DNA from: Paraescarpia echinospica
Lineage: Eukaryota > Annelida > Polychaeta > Sabellida > Siboglinidae
Length of the DNA: 64,000 nucleotides
Assembly (NCBI GenBank): GCA_020002185.1
Contig: CM034541.1
Coordinates: 26,293,114-26,357,113, forward strand
Reading direction: 5' to 3'
Shown: in pieces, positions 34,291 to 44,677 of the stretch
How positions within the stretch are numbered: position 1 is the first letter of the stretch
Layout: every line of letters starts with the position of its first letter
Notes under the pieces: model-generated
Seen by the model: only the letters and a program-made list of their open reading frames with translations
What the model was told of the DNA's origin: nothing
Databases searched by the model: none
Made by a program: the position numbers and the translations under genes

Positions 34291-34769
34291 AAGTAGTAAT
34301 ACGTCATCGTAATCCAACAAACATATGACATGGCATACATAACTAAACTCAAAAGAAAGCAATATCACTTTTGTTTTACATACAAACTGTATGTTATTGT
34401 CATGGCAACAATGAGGGAGCTTTTGGCAAGAACTGGTTGGCATAGGTCAGAAGTTGTTAAACACTGGTTGGCGACACAAAATTAGATCGCGCAGCGGGTG
34501 TCCTGTTTCTAGGTCGTTAGACCAACGAACAGCTCAGAGTTAGTGATTCCTCATGTTTAATAAGCTTTTTCAAAACACAAGTTATGATTTGTAATTTATT
34601 TTATGTTATGCATATTTATTTAACATACTTTTTCTTATCTTCCAAACTTAATTGCCTGAATGTATGGGTCGCCGGGTTAGTTCCCCCACACAAATTTGAG
34701 TTGCAGCCAAAAAAAGTTAAGAACCGCTGAACTAAATAATATCAGTTTTATATGTGACGTCTAGGCCCA

Positions 34770-34881
34770 GTGCTTATTCTTAATATTATGCTACCGGTAG
34801 GTGGTATATACATACGTGTATATACATACGTATACACACACATATATACATATATTTACATACACACGCACACGCACACGC

Positions 34882-34912
<31 letters not shown>

Positions 34913-35070
34913 TACGTATATCACACACCCGGTAATATATAATGTTCCTCTCCGATTCATATTCATTGAAATCATTTAGCCCATCGTATCGTAAGTGTGT
35001 GTGTATGTGCGTGCGTGCGTGCGTGCATGGATGTGTACGCGTGCGTACACGCATGGATGCGCGTGTATAC
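34770..35070. repeat. (CA)n / (GT)n microsatellites
   Basis: CA-rich runs at about 34,825-34,915 and a GTGC/GTGT run at about 34,995-35,050. The second copy at 49,100-49,345 differs in repeat number. The two runs are complementary in type and could pair. Confidence 0.9.
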
Positions 35071-35490
35071 ATTAATTATCTGTAAAATGTGCCCTTTTTA
35101 TTAATGATATTGCTCTTTTGTGACAATGCCCCCCCCGTGAAAATTCAATAAAAATGCACTGGGCACCATTGTAGCAATTTATTCCCAGCGATACAGGATG
35201 ACAAACGCCACGTAAAACTAACATATTTTGGGACTTTGCAAACTGATGCAACCTTTCTTAAACACTATGTATGGACCGTGTCTCAACCTTCCATCTCCCG
35301 TCTGACTGGGGGGGATACTCCCGATCTGTAAAGGTGCCACATCTTTTAAATTTCAAACCTTTGACTACCATGTCACTACTTCTCGTTGTTTCAGATTGGT
35401 GAACTGGCGCGACAAGCGGACACTACCACAACAACGTGTCGAAACTTCGATTGCTTCCATTGATCGTGACTACATCTTGGTCATTTGACG

Positions 35491-35550
35491 ATGGCGTTTA
35501 AACAGTGGAGCGTTAAAGTGTTTGTACTATTAATGGTAATCGTCATAATG
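35491..35550 (+). CDS. 5' end of the FKRP/LicD-like gene, copy 1, cut by the gap
   Basis: The first 20 codons (MAFKQWSVKVFVLLMVIVIM) are identical to the start of the complete gene at 49,776. Sequence then becomes N at 35,551. The same upstream acceptor-like TTGTTTCAG is present at 35,388-35,396. After the gap no LicD sequence is seen, so either the remainder lies in the gap or this copy is an assembly duplicate of the locus at 49.8 kb. Confidence 0.75.
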
Positions 35551-36550
35551 NNNNNNNNNNNNNNNNNNNNNNNNNNNNNNNNNNNNNNNNNNNNNNNNNN
35601 NNNNNNNNNNNNNNNNNNNNNNNNNNNNNNNNNNNNNNNNNNNNNNNNNNNNNNNNNNNNNNNNNNNNNNNNNNNNNNNNNNNNNNNNNNNNNNNNNNNN
35701 NNNNNNNNNNNNNNNNNNNNNNNNNNNNNNNNNNNNNNNNNNNNNNNNNNNNNNNNNNNNNNNNNNNNNNNNNNNNNNNNNNNNNNNNNNNNNNNNNNNN
35801 NNNNNNNNNNNNNNNNNNNNNNNNNNNNNNNNNNNNNNNNNNNNNNNNNNNNNNNNNNNNNNNNNNNNNNNNNNNNNNNNNNNNNNNNNNNNNNNNNNNN
35901 NNNNNNNNNNNNNNNNNNNNNNNNNNNNNNNNNNNNNNNNNNNNNNNNNNNNNNNNNNNNNNNNNNNNNNNNNNNNNNNNNNNNNNNNNNNNNNNNNNNN
36001 NNNNNNNNNNNNNNNNNNNNNNNNNNNNNNNNNNNNNNNNNNNNNNNNNNNNNNNNNNNNNNNNNNNNNNNNNNNNNNNNNNNNNNNNNNNNNNNNNNNN
36101 NNNNNNNNNNNNNNNNNNNNNNNNNNNNNNNNNNNNNNNNNNNNNNNNNNNNNNNNNNNNNNNNNNNNNNNNNNNNNNNNNNNNNNNNNNNNNNNNNNNN
36201 NNNNNNNNNNNNNNNNNNNNNNNNNNNNNNNNNNNNNNNNNNNNNNNNNNNNNNNNNNNNNNNNNNNNNNNNNNNNNNNNNNNNNNNNNNNNNNNNNNNN
36301 NNNNNNNNNNNNNNNNNNNNNNNNNNNNNNNNNNNNNNNNNNNNNNNNNNNNNNNNNNNNNNNNNNNNNNNNNNNNNNNNNNNNNNNNNNNNNNNNNNNN
36401 NNNNNNNNNNNNNNNNNNNNNNNNNNNNNNNNNNNNNNNNNNNNNNNNNNNNNNNNNNNNNNNNNNNNNNNNNNNNNNNNNNNNNNNNNNNNNNNNNNNN
36501 NNNNNNNNNNNNNNNNNNNNNNNNNNNNNNNNNNNNNNNNNNNNNNNNNN
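35551..36550. other. Assembly gap of exactly 1000 N
   Basis: A run of N from 35,551 to 36,550. The round length marks a scaffolding gap of unknown true size. Open frames spanning it are meaningless. Confidence 0.99.
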
Positions 36551-37180
36551 AATGTGAAATTAGGGGAATACGGTAACGAATATGTACAATATACAATGGG
36601 GGTACTGTACTAAGTACTACTTTAAAAGAACAGGAATTAGGGTTAACCATTAGTGCTAATATGAAGGTTTCAGAGCAGTGCTGAATTGTAGCTTCAAGGG
36701 GAAATCAAGTGCTTGTGTTAATTAGGCGAAATATAACATATTAGGAAAAAGAACTAATAATACCGCTGTACAAAACAATAGTGAGGCCTCATTTAGAATA
36801 TTGTATTCAATCGAGATGCCAAAACTGATGGATCTTAGTTACGAAATACGCCTACAAGAATATGGTATTACAACACTAGAGACAACGAGATTGAGAGGAG
36901 ATCATATGGAAGTGTTTTGTCATTTAAGAAAGATAGAATGACTAGAGGACATGAAGTTACAATAATGAAGGACCAGTGTAGGTTTCACATAAGAACGTTC
37001 TCGTTTGCATAAAGGACTGTAAAGAATGGAACAGATTATCAGCTGATTGTGAGGGTGCTAGTACCGTGAATATGTTTAACATTGACACATACCTCAGAAG
37101 GGCGGGATACACGTACATAAAAAGTGTTAGACTCTCGGTAAGCCAAAAGGCTTTCTTGTCCACCTGCAACCTAGAGTTAT
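36551..37180 (+). pseudogene. Element A 3' end relic
   Basis: Beginning at the gap edge, it aligns with the last third of ORF2 and the 3' UTR of element A (GGTACTGTACTAAGTACTAC, ATTGAGAGGAGATCATATGG, then AGCCAAAAGGCTTTCTTGTC), with stops and a deletion. The 3' hairpin is degraded. Older than copies 1 and 2. Confidence 0.8.
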
Positions 37181-37199
37181 AATAATTATTATAATGTGT

Positions 37200-37725
37200 A
37201 CAGTTTTGCATTGCAAGGGTTACGATTCGGTCTGCGCGGAATTCTCACTCAGTGCCTCTTCTGCTGAGGTCTTTGCATTAGCTTCCTGTCAGGTATCGTA
37301 TCATTTCTAAGTCCCGTACTGTTACCTACCAGGCAATGTCATGTAAGCAACCAGCAAATTTACATTCACTGCTTACGTAAGAAAGCCCATCCAGCTTCGA
37401 TCATCTAGTTTTGATTTACTTTTTTCCAACTAATATTTGAACTAGGGCATGTTCTGTTGGTGGACCAACACTTTAGAATATGCTATTTTAATGTTAGATC
37501 AATTGAAAATATTACACACTTTCGTCGTCATTAAAAAACGTACCTTTATATCCTTGCGTATCCACCTTAGCTTCCTGGCGTATACATCCATCTGTTAACG
37601 ACTTTAATACGGCTTATCGAGTTTGAGAGGGACTGACCCATTGTGTATTGATGCGCCTCTGAGCTTGGCTTCAGAGGATTTTGGTGCAAAAGAAATTAGC
37701 CTATTATAATAATTATTATTATTAT
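37200..37725 (+). pseudogene. L2-type LINE 3' end relic
   Basis: Diverged counterpart of 33,790-34,290: TTAGCTTCCTGTCAGGTATCG, then TTAGATCAATTGAAAATATT and GATGCGCCTCTGAGCTTGGC, ending in an ATT/AAT tail. The last ~150 bases (37,569-37,720) are repeated at 37,819-37,985 on the other side of an AGT microsatellite. Confidence 0.75.
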
Positions 37726-37726
37726 T

Positions 37727-38110
37727 AGCAGTAGTAGTATAAGTAGTAGTAGTAGTAGTAGCAGTAGTTGTAGTAGTAGTAGTAGTAATAGTAAAAGTAG
37801 TAGTAGTAGTAGTACTACTAGCTTCCTGGCGTATACATCCATCTGTTAACGACTTTAATACGGCTTATCGAGTTTGAGAGGGACTGACCCATTATGTATT
37901 GATGCGCCTCTAAGCTTGGCTTCAGAGGATTTTGGTGCAAAAGAAATTAGCCTATTATTATTATAATAATAATTATTATTACTATTATTATTAGTAGTAG
38001 TATAAGTAGTAGTAGTAGTAGCAGTAGTTGTAGTAGTAGTAGTAGTTGTAATAGTAGTAGTAGTAGTAGTAATGGTTGTAGAAGTAGTAATATTAGTTGT
38101 AGTAGTTTAG
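37727..38110. repeat. (AGT)n microsatellites around a duplicated L2 tail
   Basis: AGT/AAT runs at 37,727-37,818 and 37,985-38,110 flank a second copy of the L2 3' end. The arrangement suggests a tandem duplication of tail plus microsatellite. Confidence 0.85.
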
Positions 38111-38460
38111 GAAAATGGGAGTACTAGGCTGAAATATCCTCTGTTAAGGATTTGAAACATGAACAAAGACCCTAATGCACTGGCACCGGAGTATAAGTGG
38201 CGAATGTGAACCCTAAACCCAGACATCTAATAAAATCAGTTTAGTCCTTTCGGGTAGATGGTCTTCTCTGCAAAACAATTTTTTTAAATAAAATCTAAAA
38301 AAGAAAAACATGTATGATTAATGGTACATCCAAATAACAACTATCGGTCTACAACGGAGACGAGAATGCGTGATTATCCTGTCATGCCACAAGGATGCAT
38401 TCAGCCGTTACATTCCCATGCCACTGAACATTAAACAATGACCAATTGGACATAGCCTAT
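38111..38460. other. No feature seen
   Basis: Unique AT-rich sequence between two trinucleotide arrays. No coding signal. Confidence 0.5.
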
Positions 38461-38474
38461 CATTATTATAATAA

Positions 38475-38599
38475 TTATTTGTAGTAGTAGTAATAGGTGT
38501 ATTAATAGTACTGCTACTAGTAGTAGTAATAGTATAAGTATTAGTAAGTAATAGGAGTAGTAGTAGTAGTAGTAGAAGTAGTAGTAGTAGTAGTAGTAA

Positions 38600-38634
<35 letters not shown>

Positions 38635-39129
38635 CTAGTAATAGTAATAGTAATAGTAGTAATAGTAATAATAGTAGTGGTAATAGTAGTAGTAGTAGGG
38701 GCAGTAGTAGTAGTAGCAGTAATAATAGTATTAGTAGTAGTTGTAGTAGTAGAAGTAGTAGTAGTGGTAGTATAAGTAGTAGTAATAGTAATAGTAGTAA
38801 TAGTAGTTGTAGTATTAGTAGTAGTAGTAGAAGTAATAGTAGTAGTAGTAGCAGCAGCAGCAGTTGTAGTAGTAGTAATAATAGTTGTGGTAGTAGTATA
38901 AGTAGTAGTAGTAGTAGTAGTAGTACTATAAATAATAGTAGTAATATAAGTAGCAATAGTAGTAGTATTAGTAGTAGTAGTAGTAATAGTAGTAGTAGTA
39001 GTAGTAATAGTAGTAGTAGTAATAGTAGTGGTAGTAGTAGTAGTAATAGTAGTAGTAGTAGTAGTAGTAATAGTAGTAGTAGTAGTAATAGTAGTGGTAG
39101 TAGTAGTAGTAATAGTAGTAGTAGTAGTA
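38475..39129. repeat. ~650-bp (AGT/AAT)n trinucleotide array
   Basis: A nearly continuous AGT array with scattered AAT, TGT and GCA variants. It yields spurious poly-Leu, poly-Thr, poly-Tyr and poly-Val frames that should not be annotated as proteins. Confidence 0.97.
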
Positions 39130-39709
39130 CATTTGACCAAGAAATATCAAATTACGCACACGGTTTCTGGCTTACTAAACGCTAATTGCGAGCAATATAC
39201 CGTTAACGTATTATTCTAGTTGTGAAACTGGGTATGATTTAATGTAAACAAACAAGGAACAAAAAACGTCACTTTGAAAACAGGCAGTCTGTTCCTAGTT
39301 TTTTATTTAGTAATTAATAAAATGTTCTTAAAACTACACTATATTGAACGTATACTGCCCGCCAAATAAGCCCTTAACAACGTTTGCAATTTGGAAGATA
39401 CGAACTACAGAATGTTCACAATGTAAACAAAATAGCCATTTTCAAAACATGTTTCATTGACAATAACGCCGAGACGGGCTGAGTTCGTCACAATGCCCTA
39501 CACAAATTTCCAATTTTCTCAAGTTCTACACGGCTGACGACTTGTTACAAATGTCTAAACTGGCTAATTCAGGGTAGATGAACATATTGACTCCCTTGAA
39601 CATGACAACGGACTGGACAGCAGGACCCTAAAAATGTGGCACAGCCTCTAGCCTATTCACAACCCACTTTATTAACATCGTCCGTCCTGCTATATCAGCA
39701 GGTTATCAT
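39130..39709. other. No feature seen
   Basis: Unique AT-rich sequence, no coding signal or repeat that I can see. Confidence 0.5.
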
Positions 39710-40025
39710 TACTTGAGTATATGAACGCGTATAATTATTACTGGAGGATATGAACGCGTAGAAGTATTACTCGAGGATACGAACGCGCAGAATTATTATT
39801 GGAGGATATGAACGTGTAGAATTGTTACTCGAGGATATGAACGCATAGAATTATTACTGGAGGATATGAACGCGTAGAATTATTACTCGATGATACGAAC
39901 GCGTAGAATTGTTACTGAAGGATACGAATGCGTAGAATTGTTACTCGAGGATATGAATGCATATAATTGTTACACGAGGATAGGAACGCGTAGAATTGTT
40001 ACTGGAGGACATGACCGCGTGGAAT
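39710..40025. repeat. 29-bp minisatellite, ~11 units with a dimeric pattern
   Basis: The unit is close to GAACGCGTAGAATTATTACT then GGAGGATAT. Variants GGAGG and CGAGG alternate over most of the array, so the higher-order unit is about 58 bp, and every second unit tends to carry CTCGAG. Confidence 0.9.
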
Positions 40026-41019
40026 AGGGCCTGTAAGTGTATCACGATATGCATGGCGATATTCCGCGCGAGTGGAGCCGACTGGCGACAGGAAGTTACT
40101 GCTTAGGGAATAGGATGTTTTTTGTTTTGGGGTGTAATCACATGAATTACATACAAAGACTGATAGTAGTTTTGGTTTCTTACTGATAAAATTAAACTAA
40201 AACGATGAGGGAAGTTTTGTAAATAAACATTTACGGTAATCGTGTTAGTAGTGGTTATGGTTTGATAGCTGTAGTACAGCACGGGAACATAATTACCAAC
40301 AGCAATTTCCCCACCGCGTTAACTGAAAAGAGAACAGTGTTAACGAGATCGGTTGTATATATCTCATGTGGCTGTTGTATCCCCAAATGAAGCACAAACT
40401 GCCTTACGTCAAGTTACGACGTAGACACATCGCCCGAGCAATATTACAGGTATCCAATTATTACCAACGCTAAACTCGATTACTGTAACATTGTTACTTT
40501 CAAAACTTCTCCCACCTGTTTTATTTCCGTCAGTCGGAGACAGGAACATTCATTAGTCTTCTGTGGCATTCCTGTGATAATACCTCAAATAAAAATATAT
40601 ATCCTATTCCATATAGTCAGTGCGCCTGCGTGATCCAGTGGAAATTCAGTGATGAAAGCAAACCATCGATGCAGATGGCTAAAGGGGACCCCAGTGAAAA
40701 ATGAAACATGAGTCGGCAGTCTTGGAATATGTCCTGTCATTTTTTTATGAGGGATTATAAATTTAAGCGCGGGAAACACTATGCCAAGATTTTTTATTTT
40801 GAAAAATCTGAAAATGTTTAGATTTATTGAGAAATGGCTGCCATAATGAGGAAATATACTTAATTGCGTGAGGTCTCCAGCTATTTCTGAAGAAGACAAT
40901 TCATATTCAAGTAACTGCCACATTTGGCTTACCTAGTAGTATGCAATTATAATATTAAATTTGAAATGCATGTTAATTATATTATGGTATTCGTACTGAA
41001 ACACATAGTCGTAAAACAG
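40026..41019. other. No gene recognised
   Basis: A minus-strand open frame of 112 codons (40,585-40,923) has no domain I recognise and no supporting splice or start context. Otherwise unique AT-rich sequence. Confidence 0.4.
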
Positions 41020-41020
41020 A

Positions 41021-41113
41021 GATACAAATACGTACACCACAACATAATCATGATACAAATACGTACACCACAACATAATCATGATACAAATACGTACACC
41101 ACAACATAATCAT
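41021..41113. repeat. 31-bp tandem repeat, 3 units
   Basis: GATACAAATACGTACACCAC followed by AACATAATCAT, repeated three times without variation. Confidence 0.95.
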
Positions 41114-41210
41114 GCAACTAATTTCAAATGCATTGCTATAGTTGTATGGAGAATGTAATGGAGAATACAACGATATGGAAACTGATTCACATTATTTTAG
41201 TGTGCACTGT

Positions 41211-41416
41211 TTACACCTCATCGCTGTCGTCTTCATTTTCCTCATCATCTCTCTCATCATCGTCCTCGTCGTTTTCCTCATCGTTCACATCACACGCTGT
41301 GGTAATCTGCTCAATAGTGTTGCAACGTTCACAATTATCTGAACATCTGCAAATGTCTGTGCAGTGGCAAGAGCACATGTCCGTTAGATTGCGTTTGACA
41401 CCCGCATTTGATTAGG
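41211..41416 (-). pseudogene. Cys-rich, acidic-tailed C-terminal coding fragment
   Basis: The minus strand is open for about 67 codons and has strong coding character. A cysteine knot-like stretch (CSCHCTDICRCSDNCERC) is followed by an acidic tail (NDEENDEDDDERDDEENEDD), ending at TAA (41,211-41,213). There is no start codon, so it is the end of a longer gene or a relic. Cys-rich ends of this spacing occur in several transposon-borne proteins. I cannot name the family. Confidence 0.45.
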
Positions 41417-41450
41417 TGTAACACATACAATGGCGCTGGTAGTTCCGTTG

Positions 41451-41830
41451 TCATGACGGGGCCCACTCATCCGTCTTAACCTCCTTCTGGATGCGGAGGT
41501 TGGAACGACGAAAGTACTGATCTCGTTTGTCCGCCTCTACCTCCAGAACGTCCACCTTCTCTTCTAGGGCACTAATTTGTATGTCTTTGCTTTTCAACAG
41601 TTCATTTATATTTGCCGTCTGGTGGCCCATGACGGCTGCCATTGTTTTTTTTTATTAGTGACGGCATGTGTTCATTGACGTCAATTGCAGCAGTTTCGGG
41701 CTCAACGACACAGGTCGACTTGCTTCGAGTCCGCTCGGTCTTCGCCGGGTTTACGTTTCCTCGCAACAGCATAAATTGTTCGATTTCGGCCGTAAAGCAT
41801 TGCTGCACTATGTCAGTTATTGTGTCCGCC
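41451..41830 (-). pseudogene. LINE ORF1 relic (coiled coil + start of RNA-binding domain)
   Basis: It begins MADTITDIVQQCFTAEIEQF (about 41,833) and, after one frame change near 41,640, continues MGHQTANINELLKSKDIQIS, a coiled coil, then DQYFRRSNLRIQ. The Q-Y-x-R-R-x-N-L-R-I junction between coiled coil and RRM is typical of LINE ORF1 proteins. It is truncated just after that point. Confidence 0.65.
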
Positions 41831-42114
41831 ATGGCAAGAAGAGGTGAGACAAACAAGCAAAGCGTGATGTCTGACGCACGTCTGCGGGACAGGAAACCTG
41901 GGCATTGCCGTAGGTAACTATGCGGTGTTCTTGGAGTTCGATTTAAGTTTCCCACTTCTTTACCGCAAACGCACCACAGCACAAAATACAAATCTAGCCA
42001 TTAAATCCCTATATTGCTTCAACGAAACAATGTCACTCAGTTCAAATTTCCATACATTTTGATACCCTCATATCAAGTAGAAAAGACCGGCACCGCCACG
42101 TACTCCAAGATATG

Positions 42115-43125
42115 GCCCAATTAAAGCAAGGACGTGGAATTCCGGATTTGACCCTGAGGACTGGAAAGACGGTGCGGTCATCTGTATCCCCAAGAAAGAG
42201 AATATTGCTGACTGTGACAATTGGAGGAGAGTGACTTTGTTGTCTATTCCTGGTAAAGTTTACTGCCAGATGATCTTGAACCCGACTAGCATTTGATAGC
42301 ATCCACAGACCTTCCTTGTGGAGAGTACTCATCTCATACGGAATCCCGGAAATGGTAGTCAGAGCAATTGAGCACATCTATGTCATGGATGGTTTCAGCG
42401 ACTGGTTCCATGTCCTTACCGGCGTCCGTCAAGGCTGCATTCTCTCTCAAATTATCTTCACTGTGACTATTGACTGGGTCCTTAAGAAAGCAACGAAAGA
42501 CCAGGGCATCGACTGGAATGAATAAAGCAAACTGTCTGATCTTGACTTCGCTGATGATATTACAGCGTTGTCCAACAGTACACAGGATCTCCATGATATA
42601 GTGGAATCCATTGGTGAAGCCGCAGGAGGACTATACCTGTTATCAGCAGCAAGAAGACCAAGAATATGTTGTCGGTTGACCACCAGATACCTTCTGACGT
42701 CGAAATTGTTGACGACTTTACCTACGTGGGAAGTTCCATCAACAACCAGAGTGCAATGGACCATGATATCAACTGCAGAATAGGTCAATCCTCAGCAGCC
42801 TTCAACCAGCTAAACAAGATCTGGTCAAGCAAGAAGTTCACACTCAAGACCAAGCTGCGCTTCAACAGGTCTAACGTCTTGTTCATATTACTCTATGACT
42901 GCGAAACTTGGCATCTAAAATCAAGCCATGAGAAGAAGCTTGACGCCTTCGACTCAAGATGCATTAGGAAGATCTTGGGCATCAAATGTAGCGACTTCTT
43001 TATTAACGAGGAAGACAGAGAACGGTCGAAGCAAACTGCAGTGTTCAGTACGATCTGCAAGCGGCGCCGAATTGGCTGGGTTCTGTCTCACTGCTTCCTC
43101 ACACAAGATTCATCAACCAGGTAGC
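42115..43125 (+). pseudogene. RTE-clade LINE reverse transcriptase relic
   Basis: Blocks in order: DPEDWKDGAVICIPKKENI and NWRRVTLLSIPGKVY, a deletion of roughly 90 residues, then AFDSIHRPSLWRVLISYGIP, TGVRQGCILSQIIFTVTIDW, LDFADDITALS, VDDFTYVGSSINN, and a C-terminus with LLYDCETWHLK and CIRKILGIKCSDF. The phrases GVRQGC-x-LS and YGCETW-like are characteristic of RTE elements. Multiple frameshifts. It runs directly into the truncated 5' UTR of element A copy 2. Confidence 0.85.
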
Positions 43126-43460
43126 ATGCAGTAGCTAATACATACTACCTACATAAGATAATATCTGTGTAAGTCAGTACCTGCTAGACATTTTGATAAG
43201 GTAGCTTTGTTGTTAAAATTAAGCATTTGCGATAATCGGGCGAACTAAGTTTATGTAGCTAGTGTCTCTCTTATTCGCTAGGGCGCTGTATAACCTAAAT
43301 AAATAAGGCAGTCTAGCGTACGCAATCTTACGAAAAGTGTAACATTTGTGCACAGAAAACAGTCTTCTTAAAGACTACGTAGACAGTGAATAGTGTAAAC
43401 ACAGTTGACAAAACTATTTTAAATAGCTAATTAGATTATTATTATTAAATAAATTCTGAT

Positions 43461-44675
43461 ATGGCGCCTTGCAAGCGGCAAGTCAAGGCAAAGAGACACT
43501 TGGTGTGCGACGACTGCCACAGTTGGGTGGATTTTGCCTTGTCCGGCTGTACGAAGTCATGGACAGAAACCAAGGAAGAGGGATTCACCTTTCAGTGCGT
43601 GGGGTGTTGGAAGGTGAAATGTCTGGAGAAAGAGGTAGCTAGGTTGGTAGATATTGTGAAGGGGATGGAGATGAGAATCAGCAAGGAGACAGATGGAATG
43701 GAGAGAGACGACAGGGATAAAGTTGGGAATACTGTGAAACTGAAGGAGCAGAGTAGTGGCAACAAGACCGAGGAAAGGAGACTGAGAGGAGGGAAGGTGA
43801 TCGGAGGGGAAGAAAGTGGAGGATCGACGGCAGGAAATGTGACAGGTGTGAAGGTGGCAGGAGAGAAAGTGACCGTAGAGAAAGAGGTAGGAGGGAAAAA
43901 GAGACGGGAGAGGAGAGAAGGAAATGCAATGGGAGGAAAGATGACGGGAAGAAAGGAAGTGAGAGTACATGTGACAGAAGAGAAGTCGGGAGGGACGATG
44001 ACAGGAAGAAAGGTGACAAGAGAAACAGCGTCAGGAAAGAATGGAACGGACGAGATTGTGACGGGAGAGCAGAAGACAGGGGAACAAGATTACAACCAGA
44101 CAGATGCAAACCGTAGAAAGAGCTACACTGAGGCAGTGATTGAGGGGGCAATGAGGAAAGAGAGGGTGTTTATGGGCGATTCGATTATGAGAAAGACAGA
44201 TAAGACTCTAAGCGAGGGGGAGGACGTCGTTGTTTGTCTACCGGGGGCTAAGATAGAACATGTAACTGAAAGGGTAGAGAAGGTACTGGGGCATGGCAAG
44301 GGAGGGTCTATACTAGTACATGTAGGGACAAATAACGCAGAGAGGGAGGGAACAACTGGGATAGTTCAGAAGTACAGACAGTTAGTGAAGAAGTTAAAGA
44401 AGACAAGAGTAGAACAGATTATCCTCTCAGGAATTTTGCCAGTAATGGGAGGAAGGGGGCCGACATATAGAAACTGCAAGAGGATGGCGATCAACGCACT
44501 AGTTGAGCAGATGTGTAAAGAAGAGGGGGTGGGATTCGTAGATTTATGGGGATACTTTGTTGGGAGGGAAGATATGTACATGAGAGATGGCCTACATCTA
44601 AGTGGAAAGGGGCAGCAGTTTTCTCAGAGAACTTGCTGCAATCTGTTGACAGTGGGACAGGCTGCATCTATTTAA
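43461..44675 (+). CDS. Element A ORF1, copy 2, frameshifted near its end
   Basis: Identical in layout to ORF1 at 29,155 (zinc domain, linker, SGNH esterase), with two or three substitutions. One G is missing from a G-run at about 44,609, so the last 23 residues read GQQFSQRTCC... and the frame stops at 44,675, five bases before the normal TAG at 44,678-44,680. All SGNH catalytic blocks precede the lesion. Loss of one G from a homopolymer is a common sequencing error. If real, ribosomes would end in the wrong frame for the TTTAAAC site. Confidence 0.85.
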   Translation: MAPCKRQVKAKRHLVCDDCHSWVDFALSGCTKSWTETKEEGFTFQCVGCWKVKCLEKEVARLVDIVKGMEMRISKETDGMERDDRDKVGNTVKLKEQSSGNKTEERRLRGGKVIGGEESGGSTAGNVTGVKVAGEKVTVEKEVGGKKRRERREGNAMGGKMTGRKEVRVHVTEEKSGGTMTGRKVTRETASGKNGTDEIVTGEQKTGEQDYNQTDANRRKSYTEAVIEGAMRKERVFMGDSIMRKTDKTLSEGEDVVVCLPGAKIEHVTERVEKVLGHGKGGSILVHVGTNNAEREGTTGIVQKYRQLVKKLKKTRVEQIILSGILPVMGGRGPTYRNCKRMAINALVEQMCKEEGVGFVDLWGYFVGREDMYMRDGLHLSGKGQQFSQRTCCNLLTVGQAASI

Positions 44676-44677
44676 AC
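44671..44677 (+). promoter_or_regulatory. Candidate -1 frameshift site T-TTA-AAC, copy 2
   Basis: Same heptamer as in copy 1, followed by TAG (44,678-44,680). The ORF2 frame is open from a TGA at 44,647-44,649 through the heptamer and into the endonuclease. Confidence 0.65.

Larger units (their letters stand above)
26836..34729. mobile_element. hAT-type non-autonomous element split by nested LINEs
   Basis: The left end CAGTGGTTATTAACC (26,836-26,850) and the reverse complement of the right end, CAGCGGTTCTTAACT (34,715-34,729), match the hAT terminal consensus CAGNGGTTCTCAACC. The bases just outside are GATTAAAT (26,828-26,835) and AACTAAAT (34,730-34,737). They agree at six of eight positions, as expected of a decayed 8-bp hAT target duplication. 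No hAT transposase is visible. Most of the interior is an L2 relic and element A. Confidence 0.6.

Noticed and set aside
35481..36650. Open frames of ~360-390 codons
   Set aside because: They consist almost entirely of N from the assembly gap.
38408..39219. Poly-Leu, poly-Thr, poly-Tyr and poly-Val frames
   Set aside because: Translation of an AGT/AAT microsatellite in different frames.
39710..40025. Possible CRISPR-like repeat-spacer pattern
   Set aside because: Units are contiguous 29-mers with point variants and no spacers.
40585..40923. 112-codon minus-strand frame as a gene
   Set aside because: Reads fairly smoothly, but I recognise no domain and see no supporting signals. Left as uncertain intergenic sequence.
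41128..41415. Ser-rich plus-strand frame
   Set aside because: It is the antisense of the acidic tail of the minus-strand Cys-rich fragment, which has the better coding character.
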